From Actinoallomurus sp963736325 (lineage in GTDB: Bacteria > Actinomycetota > Actinomycetes > Streptosporangiales > Streptosporangiaceae), in assembly GCA_963736325.1 (NCBI GenBank), contig CAVTOG010000010.1, forward strand, positions 1,116,001-1,180,000: a stretch of 64,000 bases of DNA, read 5' to 3'. Under the pieces are notes generated by a model that was not told the DNA's origin, ran no database searches, and saw nothing but the letters and a program-made list of their open reading frames with translations. Made by a program: the position numbers and the translations under genes. Positions 1 to 8,218 of the stretch are shown piece by piece. Every line of letters begins with the position of its first letter. The stretch's first letter is position 1.

Positions 1-222
1 CGACGGGTCGGGCTTGGCCAGCATGTCGGCCTCGTGGACGCGCGCGAAGCCCTCGATCGCCGAGCCGTCGAAGCCGATGCCCTCCGCGAACGCCTGTTCC
101 AGCTCGGCCGGGGCGACCGCCACCGACTTGAGGAATCCGAGCACATCGGTGAACCACAGCCGGATGAACCGGATGTCGCGTTCCTCGAGCGTACGAAGCA
201 CGAATTCCTGCTGGCGATCCAA
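1..222 (-). CDS. glnA2: Glutamine synthetase, GlnA2 type (N-terminal part, cut by window edge)
   Basis: Glutamine synthetase makes glutamine from glutamate, ammonia and ATP in the cytoplasm. Only the first 74 residues lie in the window; the gene runs off the left edge. The visible part begins MDRQQEFVLRTLEERD and contains the FTDVLG and GFDGSAIEGF stretches of the beta-grasp domain. It closely resembles mycobacterial GlnA2 as I remember that sequence. The start is a TTG at 222-220, preceded on the minus strand by a GAAGGG ribosome site. The gene lies downstream of, and on the same strand as, an amino-acid importer but is separated from it by a strong hairpin. The catalytic metal-binding residues are outside the window. 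Confidence 0.93.
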   Translation of the reverse strand, partial: MDRQQEFVLRTLEERDIRFIRLWFTDVLGFLKSVAVAPAELEQAFAEGIGFDGSAIEGFARVHEADMLAKPDPS

Positions 223-309
223 AGCCGAATCCCTTCGTAGGCCGCGAACGGACGAGGTGAGAACCCCCATTCTGCCGTGTCCGTGTTTCGCCCACGTTAC
301 GGCGTCACA

Positions 310-339
310 CCAGGCCACCGGACCGTTCCGGTGGCCTGG
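310..339. terminator. Perfect 12-bp stem hairpin after the ABC importer operon
   Basis: CCAGGCCACCGG at 310-321 pairs perfectly with 328-339 around a 6-base loop. It lies 11 bases beyond the stop codon of the minus-strand importer ATPase and upstream of glnA2. There is no T-run, as is usual for high-GC actinomycete terminators. It probably ends the importer transcript. Confidence 0.75.
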
Positions 340-349
340 CGAACGCGGC

Positions 350-1111
350 TCAGCCCTGTTCGACCTCGCCGACCTCGGCGGCGGCCGGGTCGAGGACGCG
401 GGACAGGAAGGTGCGGGTGCGCTCGTTGACGGGGGCGCCGATCACGTTCTCGGACGGCCCCTCCTCGACGATGACGCCGCCGTCCATGAAGATCACCCGG
501 TCGGCGACCTCGCGGGCGAAGCTCATCTCGTGGGTCACGACCATCATGGTCATGCCCTCGATCGCGAGCTTGCGCATGACACCGAGGACGTCGCCGACGA
601 GTTCGGGGTCGAGCGCCGACGTCGGTTCGTCGAACAGCATCACCTTCGGGCCCATCGCCAGGGCGCGGGCGATCGCGACCCGCTGCTGCTGGCCGCCGGA
701 CAGCTGCGCGGGGTAGGCGGAGATCTTGTCGGCGAGGCCGACGCGCTCCAGGTTCTCCCGCGCGATCCGTTCGGCCTCGGCAGACGAGCGCCGCAGCACC
801 CTGCGCTGTGCGATGGTCACGTTGCCGAGCACCGACAGGTGCGGGAACAGGTTGAACTGCTGGAACACCATGCCGATGCGGCGGCGTACGGCGTCGATGT
901 CGGTCTCGGGGTGGGTGAGGTTCACGCCGTCGACGACGACCTGGCCGCGGGTCGGCTCCTCAAGGAGGTTGACGCAGCGCAGGAGAGTGGACTTGCCCGA
1001 GCCGGACGGCCCGATCACGCACACCACCTCGCCGGCCTCGACCGTCATGTCGATGCCGCGCAGCACCTCCAGCGACCCGAAGTGCTTGTGCAGGCCGGTC
1101 ACCTCGATCAT
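350..1111 (-). CDS. Amino-acid ABC transporter ATP-binding protein (GlnQ/HisP type)
   Basis: This is the cytoplasmic ATPase that powers a polar amino-acid importer. The 253 residues contain all ABC motifs in order: Walker A GPSGSGKST near residue 34, a Q-loop in VFQQFNLFP, signature LSGGQQQR near 139, Walker B VMLFDEP followed by TSALD, and the H-loop in VVTHEMSFA. The length is normal for the family. Its ATG overlaps the stop of the upstream permease (1108-1111), which implies translational coupling. It is the last gene of a four-gene minus-strand operon with two binding proteins. The substrate is probably a polar or acidic amino acid, perhaps glutamate or glutamine given the glnA2 neighbour, but this is inference. 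Confidence 0.95.
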   Translation of the reverse strand: MIEVTGLHKHFGSLEVLRGIDMTVEAGEVVCVIGPSGSGKSTLLRCVNLLEEPTRGQVVVDGVNLTHPETDIDAVRRRIGMVFQQFNLFPHLSVLGNVTIAQRRVLRRSSAEAERIARENLERVGLADKISAYPAQLSGGQQQRVAIARALAMGPKVMLFDEPTSALDPELVGDVLGVMRKLAIEGMTMMVVTHEMSFAREVADRVIFMDGGVIVEEGPSENVIGAPVNERTRTFLSRVLDPAAAEVGEVEQG

Positions 1112-1929
1112 CGCTGCCCCCTCTTCTGCCGGGCCTCGAGCCGCCGTGCCAGGTAGCTCAGCGGGATGGTGATGATCAGGTAGCAGATGGCGGCCACGAT
1201 GATCGGGGTGGTGTTGCCCTGCTGACTCGCCGCGTCGTTGGCGAACTTCGACAGCTCGCGCTCCTGGAGCATGATGCCGAGAAACAGCGCCAGCGAGGAG
1301 TCCTTGAAGAGCAGGACCAGCTCGTTGGTGAGCGGCGGGATCACGATCCGCAGCGCCTGCGGGATGACGATGGAGCGCATCGCCTTCGCCTGCGACATCC
1401 CGAGGGTGCGTGCGGCCTCCATCTGGCCGCGCGGCACCGCCTCGATGCCGGCCCGGATCGTCTCGGCCATGTACGCGGCCGAGACCAGGCCGAGGGCGAG
1501 CGCCGCCTGGCCGTACACCCCACCGGGGAGGTTCGTGCCGGGGAAGGCCAGCGGGACGCCGACGCCGACGAAGACGAAGATCAACAATGCCGGCAGGCCG
1601 CGGAACACCTCGATGTAGCCGAGGGCGAACCAGCGGTACGGAGGAACCGACGACAGGCGCATCAGCGCCAGCGCCAGACCTCCGGCCAGGCCGAGCGCGA
1701 ACCCGGTGATCGTGAAGACCAGGGTGTTCTTCAGCCCGACCGTGATGATCTGCGGAAACAGTTTCCGCGCGACGCTCCAGTTGGCGAAGTTCATGTGGAT
1801 CTCGTGCCAGTCGGCCGAGAGCACCAGAACCGCGATGATGGCGACGGCCAGGCCGTACTCGCCGCCGAGCACGAGCTGCCGGCGCCGCCGCCTGGTGAGC
1901 CTGGGGGCCGCCTCCTGTGCGGTCGCCAC
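1108..1929 (-). CDS. Amino-acid ABC transporter permease (HisM/GlnP family)
   Basis: Inner-membrane permease of the polar amino-acid importer, 273 residues. Hydrophobic segments lie near residues 25-45, 70-95, 110-130, 150-170 and 235-255. The EAA loop that docks the ATPase is visible as the stretch around EAARTLGMSQAKAMRSIVIP. A soluble N-terminal extension of about 20 residues is rich in Arg. The GTG start follows the stop of the substrate-binding gene by one base, and the end overlaps the ATPase start. No second permease gene is present, so the channel is probably a homodimer. Confidence 0.94.
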   Translation of the reverse strand: MATAQEAAPRLTRRRRRQLVLGGEYGLAVAIIAVLVLSADWHEIHMNFANWSVARKLFPQIITVGLKNTLVFTITGFALGLAGGLALALMRLSSVPPYRWFALGYIEVFRGLPALLIFVFVGVGVPLAFPGTNLPGGVYGQAALALGLVSAAYMAETIRAGIEAVPRGQMEAARTLGMSQAKAMRSIVIPQALRIVIPPLTNELVLLFKDSSLALFLGIMLQERELSKFANDAASQQGNTTPIIVAAICYLIITIPLSYLARRLEARQKRGQR

Positions 1930-1930
1930 C

Positions 1931-2737
1931 TCAGCCGCCCGCCGGGAGCGGGCCGATCCACTTCTCGTAGATCTTCTTGTACTCGCCGTTCTGCCTGGCC
2001 TCGTCGATGGCCTGGTTGATCATCGCGAGCAGCTTGGGGTTGTGGCCCTTGCGGACCGCGAAGCCGTACTGCTCACCCGTGTTGAGGTTGGCGTCGATGC
2101 CGTACTTGGCGTTCGCGGGGTCCTTCAGCCAGCCCTGCACGACCGGGTAGTCCTCGACGATCAGGTCGACCTGGCCGCTGCGGAGCCCGTTGAGCAGGCT
2201 CGCGGAGTCCTTGTAGGACTTGGAGTCGATGCCCTTGCCCTGGACGTACTCCTCGCCGGTGGTCTGGGCCTGGGAGCCCATCCGCAGCTTCTTGGCCTTC
2301 ACGTCGTCGATGGAGGCGACCGTCTGGCCCTTCTTGCCCATCAGTGCCTGCGTGGCGTCGAAGTACGGCTTGGAGAAGTCGATGAACTTCGCACGCTCTG
2401 CCTTGATCGTCATACCGGCCGCGGCCAGGTCGCACTTGCTCGCGTTCAGCGCGGAACCGGTCTTGATCGTCTCAAAGGGCGTGTCGATGACCTGCTGGGT
2501 CACGCCGAGCTTCTTGGCGACCAGATCGACCATGTCAACATCGAAACCGACCACCTTGTTGCCCTGAGCCGACTGGAACGGGGGGTACGGCAGGTGGGTG
2601 CAGGTCGTCAGGGTGCCCTTTTTGATCAGCTTGGCTCCCTGGACCGTCACCTCCTTGTTCCCGCTGCCACATGCGCTGAAGAGAAGGGCGGCGGCGCAGA
2701 TCCCTGCCACCAGGGCCGGCCGGCGACGTACAGACAC
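1931..2737 (-). CDS. Amino-acid ABC transporter substrate-binding lipoprotein (SBP_bac_3), copy 1
   Basis: Extracytoplasmic lipoprotein that captures the amino acid for the adjacent permease. It has an N-terminal signal peptide ending in the lipobox FSAC, so Cys22 is the predicted lipid anchor. The family pattern is clear: GFDVDMVDLVAKKLG, CDLAAAGMTI, FSKPYF and TTGEEYVQGKG. The GTG start at 2737 has GGAGGA seven bases upstream. The protein is similar over its full length to the product of the next upstream gene (2842-3648), so the two arose by duplication. A 104-bp gap separates the pair and may hold its own promoter. Confidence 0.95.
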   Translation of the reverse strand: MSVRRRPALVAGICAAALLFSACGSGNKEVTVQGAKLIKKGTLTTCTHLPYPPFQSAQGNKVVGFDVDMVDLVAKKLGVTQQVIDTPFETIKTGSALNASKCDLAAAGMTIKAERAKFIDFSKPYFDATQALMGKKGQTVASIDDVKAKKLRMGSQAQTTGEEYVQGKGIDSKSYKDSASLLNGLRSGQVDLIVEDYPVVQGWLKDPANAKYGIDANLNTGEQYGFAVRKGHNPKLLAMINQAIDEARQNGEYKKIYEKWIGPLPAGG

Positions 2738-2841
2738 AGTTCCTCCATGCTTGAACCGGGATTGCCCGAGACTATGTCATAACCGCAACTACCTGGGGAG
2801 ACTCCAATACGTTACCTTCCTGCCACTTTGGGAGATCAAGC

Positions 2842-3648
2842 TCATCCCGTGGCCGGCATCGGGCCCATCCACTTCTCGTACGCGCGCCGGTAGGCGCCGT
2901 CGCCGCGGCTGTCGCCGATGACCTCATCGATCAGCTTCAGCAGCCGGGGGCTGTGGCCGCGCCGCACGGCGAAGCCGTACCGCTCGCGGGTGCGGACGCC
3001 GGGGATGAGGGCGAAGTCGGCGTTGGCCGGGTCGGTGAGCCAGTAGCGGACCACCGGGTCGTCCTGCACCAGCACGTCGACCTGGCCGGTGCGCAGGGCG
3101 TCGAGCTCGATCGCGGAGTTCTCGTACGCCTTGGGCGCCCAGCCGTTCGCCCGCGCGTACTCCTGGCCCGTGGTGCCGGCGACCACACCGACCCGCAGGC
3201 CGCCCGCGCCGAGGCGGGACGTGGTCACCCGTACCGCGCGGCGGGCCATCAGCACCAGGCCGGAGTCGAAGTAGGGGCGGGAGAAGTCGACCTTGGCGGC
3301 GCGGCGCTCGTTGATCGTCATGCCGGCCGCCGCGACGTCGCACTCCCCCGCGGCGAACACCCGGCCCGAGGTGATGTGGGTGAACTCGGTGTCGACGACC
3401 TTCTGGCGCACGCCGAGCCTGCGGGCGACCAGGTCGATGAGGTCGACGTCGAAGCCGACCACGGCACCGGCGCGCTCGAACTGGAACGGGGCGTACGGCA
3501 GGTGCGTGCAGGTGGTGAGCACGCCCCGGCCGACGAGGCGTACGCCGTGGACGGTCTCGCCGCCGGTGGCGCAGGCACCGCAGACGGCCAGCAGCAGCGC
3601 CGCGACGGCCATGACCGCGGACGTCCGCGGCCGGGTGATGGGGTGCAC
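2842..3648 (-). CDS. Amino-acid ABC transporter substrate-binding lipoprotein (SBP_bac_3), copy 2
   Basis: Second binding protein of the importer and first gene of the operon. I place the start at GTG 3648, preceded by CGGAGG; an upstream in-frame ATG at 3759 would add 37 residues unlike a signal peptide. From the GTG the 268-residue product has a signal sequence and a lipobox (VCGAC). It shares the pattern of copy 1: GFDVDLIDLVARRLG, CDVAAAGMTI, FSRPYF and TTGQEYARANG. Both end in an EKW(M/I)GP(M/L)PA tail. Residues around the ligand differ between the copies, so they may deliver different substrates to the single permease. Confidence 0.93.
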   Translation of the reverse strand: MHPITRPRTSAVMAVAALLLAVCGACATGGETVHGVRLVGRGVLTTCTHLPYAPFQFERAGAVVGFDVDLIDLVARRLGVRQKVVDTEFTHITSGRVFAAGECDVAAAGMTINERRAAKVDFSRPYFDSGLVLMARRAVRVTTSRLGAGGLRVGVVAGTTGQEYARANGWAPKAYENSAIELDALRTGQVDVLVQDDPVVRYWLTDPANADFALIPGVRTRERYGFAVRRGHSPRLLKLIDEVIGDSRGDGAYRRAYEKWMGPMPATG

Positions 3649-3806
3649 GGGGCCTCCGAGGGGTTCCGATCGGCGGACAGACGGTCCATCCCGGTCACGG
3701 AGGCGAGTCAACCAGTTGCGCGCTGCTACTGCCACTCGTCCACGAGGTTGGTCCGGCATCGGATATTGAGCTGCGAAATGTCGTACCTAGTGGAGAACAT
3801 GCGGGC

Positions 3807-5039
3807 ATGACCGTCGAGAAGACAGGCGTCCCGCCTGCGGGCACGCGCGGTTTCCTCCACACACGGCTCGGCGGCCTTCCCCGGGCGTTCTGGGCCCTGT
3901 GGGCCGGATCGTTCGTCAACCGGCTCGGCACGATGGTCGAGCCCTTCCTGGCCTTCTACCTGACGACCGTGCGCGGGATGTCCCTCGCCGCGACCGGGAT
4001 CGTGCTGGCGCTGTTCGGCCTCGGATCGGTCGTGTCGCAGATCCTGGGCGGCTACCTCGCCGACCGGATCGGCCGTCGCGCCACGCTCGGCACGGGCATG
4101 CTGTCCACGGCGGCCGCGATGATCACGCTCGGGTACGTCTCGGCGACCCCCGCGCTCGTCGCGACCGTGTTCGTCTTCGGCGTCACCATCGACATCTACC
4201 GTCCGGCGGCGCAGGCGCTGCTGGCGGACCTGGTCGGCCCCGCCGATCGCGCCCGCGCGTACGGGCTGCTCTTCTGGGCGATCAACATGGGGTTCGCGGT
4301 CGCGATGGTGCTCGGCGGCGCCCTGACCCGTGCCGGCTTCTCGTGGTTGTTCCGTGTGGACGCGGCCACCTGCGCGCTCTTCGCCATCCTCGTGTGGCGC
4401 GTGGTTCCGGCGGCCCCGGCGCGGCAGGCGAAGCCCGAGCCGGGCCGGTTCGCCGACGTGCTGCGCGACCGGGTGGCGGTGGGCTCGGTGCTGGTCGTGT
4501 TCGGCTACGCCTTCGTCTACCTGCAGTCCTACTCCACGCTGCCGCTCGCGATGGGCCGTGCCGGGCTGCCGCCGTCGGCGTACGGGCTGGTGATGGCGGT
4601 CAACGGCGGGGGGATCATCATCGTCCAGCCGCTCATCGGCGTCTGGCTGGGCAGGCACGACGCCAGCCGGGTGCTGGCGGGCGGCGTGACGATCGTCGGC
4701 CTGGGGTTCGGGCTCACCGCCCTGGCCTCCACCACCGTGGTCTTCACCGGCGCGGTACTCGTGTGGACGATGGGCGAGGTGCTGGTCGCCTCGGTGTCGT
4801 CGGCGATCATCGCCGACCTCGCACCGCCGCACCTGCGCGGGCGCTACAGCGGGCTGTACGGGACGGCCTTCTCAGTGGCCGCGCTGACCGGGCCGGTGTG
4901 CGGCAGCCGGCTGCTCGGCATCGCCTCCGCGCTGCCCTGGCTGACCTGCGCGGGCGTGTGCGCCGCGGCCTCGGCCGGGGCGCTGGCCCTGGGGCCGTCC
5001 GTACGGCTGCGGAGACTCGAAGGCTTGACCGCCTCTTAG
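3807..5039 (+). CDS. MFS transporter, DHA1-type efflux protein
   Basis: Twelve-helix major facilitator protein of 410 residues, probably a drug or metabolite exporter in the cytoplasmic membrane. The N-terminal half shows GGYLADRIGRRATLG, the signature loop between helices 2 and 3. The ATG at 3807 is the first in the frame, just after a divergent promoter gap of 158 bp shared with the importer operon. It is followed, after 53 bp, by a second MFS gene of a different subfamily. The substrate cannot be told from sequence. Confidence 0.9.
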   Translation: MTVEKTGVPPAGTRGFLHTRLGGLPRAFWALWAGSFVNRLGTMVEPFLAFYLTTVRGMSLAATGIVLALFGLGSVVSQILGGYLADRIGRRATLGTGMLSTAAAMITLGYVSATPALVATVFVFGVTIDIYRPAAQALLADLVGPADRARAYGLLFWAINMGFAVAMVLGGALTRAGFSWLFRVDAATCALFAILVWRVVPAAPARQAKPEPGRFADVLRDRVAVGSVLVVFGYAFVYLQSYSTLPLAMGRAGLPPSAYGLVMAVNGGGIIIVQPLIGVWLGRHDASRVLAGGVTIVGLGFGLTALASTTVVFTGAVLVWTMGEVLVASVSSAIIADLAPPHLRGRYSGLYGTAFSVAALTGPVCGSRLLGIASALPWLTCAGVCAAASAGALALGPSVRLRRLEGLTAS

Positions 5040-5054
5040 TAAAATGTCTTACTA
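5037..5054. promoter_or_regulatory. Inverted repeat TAGTAA-6-TTACTA between two MFS genes
   Basis: A perfect 6-bp inverted repeat, AT-rich in a GC-rich region, overlapping the stop codon of the first MFS gene and lying 39 bases before the second. Its size and position suit a MarR- or TetR-type operator, but no regulator gene is adjacent. A weak attenuator hairpin is the alternative. Confidence 0.35.
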
Positions 5055-5092
5055 CGAGGGGCAAACACCTGAAGAGGCGGCGTGCGAGCCGA

Positions 5093-6361
5093 ATGGTTCA
5101 GGCATCGAGCTCTGGTCCACGATCCGCCGGTCTTCTCGTCCTGCGTGAGCGCAACTTCCGGTGGTTCTTTCTGGCCCAGTGCGCCTCGATGCTCGGCGAC
5201 GGCATGGTCGCTCCCGCCCTCGCCTTCGGCGTCCTGAACCTCACCGGGAGCGTCTCCGACCTCGGGCTCGTGATGGCCGCCGGCACCGCGTCCCAGATGC
5301 TGTTCGTGCTGGCCGGCGGAGTCGTCGCGGACTGGCTGCCGCGCCGGGCGCTGATGGTCTGCAGCGACCTGCTGAGCGCCACCGGACAGGGCGTCACGGC
5401 GGTGCTGCTGATGACCGGGACCGCGCGGGTCTGGCAGCTGATCGCGCTGCAGATGGTGCACGGCCTGGGCGTGGCCCTGTTCACACCCGCCGTGCCGGGC
5501 CTGATCCAGGCGACGACCCGCCCCGAGCAGCGGCAGCCGGCGAACGCCCTGCGGGTGCTCGCGCTGTCGGGATCGCTGATCGTGGGCCCGGCCGTGGCCG
5601 GGGTCCTCGTCGTGGCCACCGGACCCGGAACGGCGATCGCGGCCGACGCCGCCACGTTCGTGGTCAGCGCCGCGTGCCTGTCGCGGCTGCGGCTGCTGCC
5701 CGGCCTGCCGGTACGCCGGTGCCGGTTCACGCGCGACCTCGCCGACGGGTGGCGGGAGTTCCGCTCGCGCCGGTGGGTCTGGAGCGTCATCGCCACGGCG
5801 TCACTGATGAACCTGCTGTACGCGGCTTTCTCGGTGCTGGGGCCGGCGGTCAGCGTCCGCTCGCTCGGCGGCGCGGGCGCCTGGGCGATGATCTCGGCGC
5901 TGTTCGGCGCCGGATGCCTGAGCGGTGGCCTCGTCGCGCTGTGCGTACGGCCCCGGTTCCCGTTGCGGTCGGCGCTGGTGGTGATGGTGGTGTTCGCGTG
6001 CCCGACGCTGACCCTGGCGGCGGGGCTCACGGCGGGCGCGGTGGCCGCGGCGGCGTTCTGCGGCGGGCTGGTGATGATGCTCTTCAACACGCTCTGGGAG
6101 ACGACGCTCCAGCAGCACATCCCCTCGACCACGCTGTCGCGCGTCAGCGCGTACGAATGGGCCGGCGCGGTCGCCTGCCAGCCGATCGGGCTCGTCCTCG
6201 TGGCGCCCGTGGCGGGCCGCTTCGGACTGCACGCGACACTCTGGACCGCGGGTGCTCTCCAGGTCGTGGTCGCGCTGACTCCCCTGCTCGTGCGGGAGGT
6301 CCGCACGCTGCCCTCCCCTGGAGGCGATGCCGTCTGTGCCGCGGGTGAGGCCTCCGTCTAG
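5093..6361 (+). CDS. MFS transporter, DHA3-type (EntS/MFS_3-like) exporter
   Basis: Membrane transporter of 422 residues with the layout of the DHA3 subfamily (siderophore or macrolide exporters). It shows NFRWFFLAQCASMLGDGM in helix 1, a VVADWLPRRALM loop, and a GWREFRSRRWVWSVI linker between the two halves. The reading frame is open far upstream, but the region before 5093 overlaps the previous MFS gene in another frame, so ATG 5093 is the sensible start. nadE follows after nine bases and may be co-transcribed. Substrate unknown. Confidence 0.88.
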   Translation: MVQASSSGPRSAGLLVLRERNFRWFFLAQCASMLGDGMVAPALAFGVLNLTGSVSDLGLVMAAGTASQMLFVLAGGVVADWLPRRALMVCSDLLSATGQGVTAVLLMTGTARVWQLIALQMVHGLGVALFTPAVPGLIQATTRPEQRQPANALRVLALSGSLIVGPAVAGVLVVATGPGTAIAADAATFVVSAACLSRLRLLPGLPVRRCRFTRDLADGWREFRSRRWVWSVIATASLMNLLYAAFSVLGPAVSVRSLGGAGAWAMISALFGAGCLSGGLVALCVRPRFPLRSALVVMVVFACPTLTLAAGLTAGAVAAAAFCGGLVMMLFNTLWETTLQQHIPSTTLSRVSAYEWAGAVACQPIGLVLVAPVAGRFGLHATLWTAGALQVVVALTPLLVREVRTLPSPGGDAVCAAGEASV

Positions 6362-6370
6362 TCTCGTGGC

Positions 6371-8218
6371 GTGGCACAGTTGCGCATCGCTCTCGCTCAG
6401 GTCGACGCGACCGTCGGTGATCTCTCGGGAAACGCCGACCTGATCGTCGAATGGACCCGGCGCTCCGCTTCACGCGGCGCCCATCTCGTCGTGTTCCCGG
6501 AGATGTTCCTCACCGGCTATCCCGTGGAGGACCTCGCCCTGCGCAAGTCCTTCATCGACGCCTCGATCGCAGCCCTGGAGTCGACCGCGCGGCGCCTGGA
6601 GGCCCAGGGTCTCGGTGGTCTCCCGGTCGTCGTGGGCTACCTCGGCCGTCGCACCGACGTCGTCGACCGGGTCGGCCAGCCGGCCGGCGCACCGCTCGAC
6701 GCCGCCGCGGTGCTGTACGAGGGGCGCGCGGAGATCCGGACGGCAAAGCACCACCTGCCCAACTACGGCGTCTTCGACGAATACCGCTACTTCGTGCGGG
6801 GCGACCGGCTGCCGGTGTTCCGGCTGCACGGCGTCGACGTCGCGGTGGCGGTCTGTGAGGACCTCTGGCAGGACGGCGGCCCCGTCTCGGTGACGAAGGA
6901 GGCCGGGGCACAGCTCCTGGTCGTGCCGAACGCCTCGCCGTACGAGCGGAACAAGGACGACGTGCGTCTCGACCTGTGCGCGCGGCGCGCACGCGAGGCC
7001 GGCTGCGCGCTCGCCTACGTCAATCTCATCGGCGGGCAGGACGAGCTGATCTTCGACGGCGACTCCGTCGTCGTGTCGGGCGACGGCACGCTGCTGGCGC
7101 GCGGCCCGCAGTTCGTCGAGGACCTCCTCATCGCCGACCTGGACCTGCCGGACGCGCCGGCGGCGTTCACGCCGGGCTCGACGGCCGCCGACGCCCAGGA
7201 CGGCACGACGATCACCATCGAGCGCACGCTCCTGTCCTCGGACCCCGTGGAGGCCTACACACCGGAGACGCCGCCGCTCGCCGAGCCGCTCGGCGACCTC
7301 GGCGAGGTGTACGGCGCGCTGGTGCTCGGCGTACGCGACTACGTACGCAAGAACGGCTTCCGCACGGTGATCCTCGGCCTGTCCGGCGGCATCGACTCCG
7401 CGCTCGTCGCGACGATCGCCGCGGACGCCATCGGGCCGGAGAACGTCCACACGGTGCTGATGCCGAGCCGCTGGTCCAGCGACCACTCGATCACCGACGC
7501 CGAGGACCTGGTCAAGCGGCAGGGCATCCACGGGCGTACGGTGCCGATCCGCGGCATGGTCGACGCCTACGAGGCCGAGCTGGAGCTGACCGGGCTCGCC
7601 GCGGAGAACCTCCAGGCGCGGGTGCGCGGCAACATCCTGATGGGCCTGTCGAACGAGCACGGGCACCTCGTCCTGACCACCGGTAACAAGAGCGAGCTGG
7701 CCACCGGCTACTCCACCCTGTACGGCGACTCCGCCGGCGGCTTCGGGCCGATCAAGGACGTCCCGAAGGTCACGGTGTTCGCGCTGTGCGAGTGGCGCAA
7801 CGCGCAGACGGCCGGCATGGCGCCGTTGCTGCGGCCCTCCGACGTGCCGCCGATCCCGCAGAACATCATCGACAAGCCGCCGTCCGCGGAGCTGCGGCCG
7901 GGGCAGCTCGACACCGACTCGCTGCCGCCGTACGAGGTCCTCGACGCGCTGCTGGACGACTACGTCGAGAAGGACATGGGCCACGACGCGCTGATCGCCG
8001 CGGGCCACGACGTCGACCTGGTCGAGCGCGTCATCCGGCTGGTCGACGTCGCGGAGTACAAGCGGCGCCAGTATCCGCCGGGCCCCAAGATCACGCCGAA
8101 GAACTTCGGGCGCGACCGGCGGCTACCGATCACGAACCGGTGGCGCGAGATCGCCGCGCCGCACGCGGCCGACCCGGCTCCGCCCGACAGTGTCCGCCCG
8201 GACGTGCCGTCGGACTGA
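6371..8218 (+). CDS. nadE: Glutamine-dependent NAD+ synthetase
   Basis: Last step of NAD biosynthesis: amidation of deamido-NAD using glutamine and ATP. Residues 1-275 form the nitrilase-type amidotransferase domain with the expected triad: Glu44 (VFPEMF), a Lys in TAKHHLPNYG and a Cys in VAVCEDLW. Residues 300-600 form the synthetase domain with the PP-loop LSGGIDSAL and LTTGNKSELATGYSTLYGD. At 615 residues it is the two-domain form usual in actinobacteria. The start is GTG 6371, nine bases after the preceding MFS gene, with no clear ribosome site. The stop abuts the stop of the convergent phosphatase gene with no spacer. Confidence 0.97.
   Translation: MAQLRIALAQVDATVGDLSGNADLIVEWTRRSASRGAHLVVFPEMFLTGYPVEDLALRKSFIDASIAALESTARRLEAQGLGGLPVVVGYLGRRTDVVDRVGQPAGAPLDAAAVLYEGRAEIRTAKHHLPNYGVFDEYRYFVRGDRLPVFRLHGVDVAVAVCEDLWQDGGPVSVTKEAGAQLLVVPNASPYERNKDDVRLDLCARRAREAGCALAYVNLIGGQDELIFDGDSVVVSGDGTLLARGPQFVEDLLIADLDLPDAPAAFTPGSTAADAQDGTTITIERTLLSSDPVEAYTPETPPLAEPLGDLGEVYGALVLGVRDYVRKNGFRTVILGLSGGIDSALVATIAADAIGPENVHTVLMPSRWSSDHSITDAEDLVKRQGIHGRTVPIRGMVDAYEAELELTGLAAENLQARVRGNILMGLSNEHGHLVLTTGNKSELATGYSTLYGDSAGGFGPIKDVPKVTVFALCEWRNAQTAGMAPLLRPSDVPPIPQNIIDKPPSAELRPGQLDTDSLPPYEVLDALLDDYVEKDMGHDALIAAGHDVDLVERVIRLVDVAEYKRRQYPPGPKITPKNFGRDRRLPITNRWREIAAPHAADPAPPDSVRPDVPSD

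Noticed and set aside
3899..5092. N-terminal extension of the second MFS gene over the first
   Set aside because: The extension is another frame of the first MFS gene and is Arg-rich; the transporter begins at ATG 5093.
6371..8218. nadE as a target of the NrtR-like protein
   Set aside because: No CTCAnTTyGAG-like site lies before nadE or its upstream MFS gene, and the loci are 33 kb apart.
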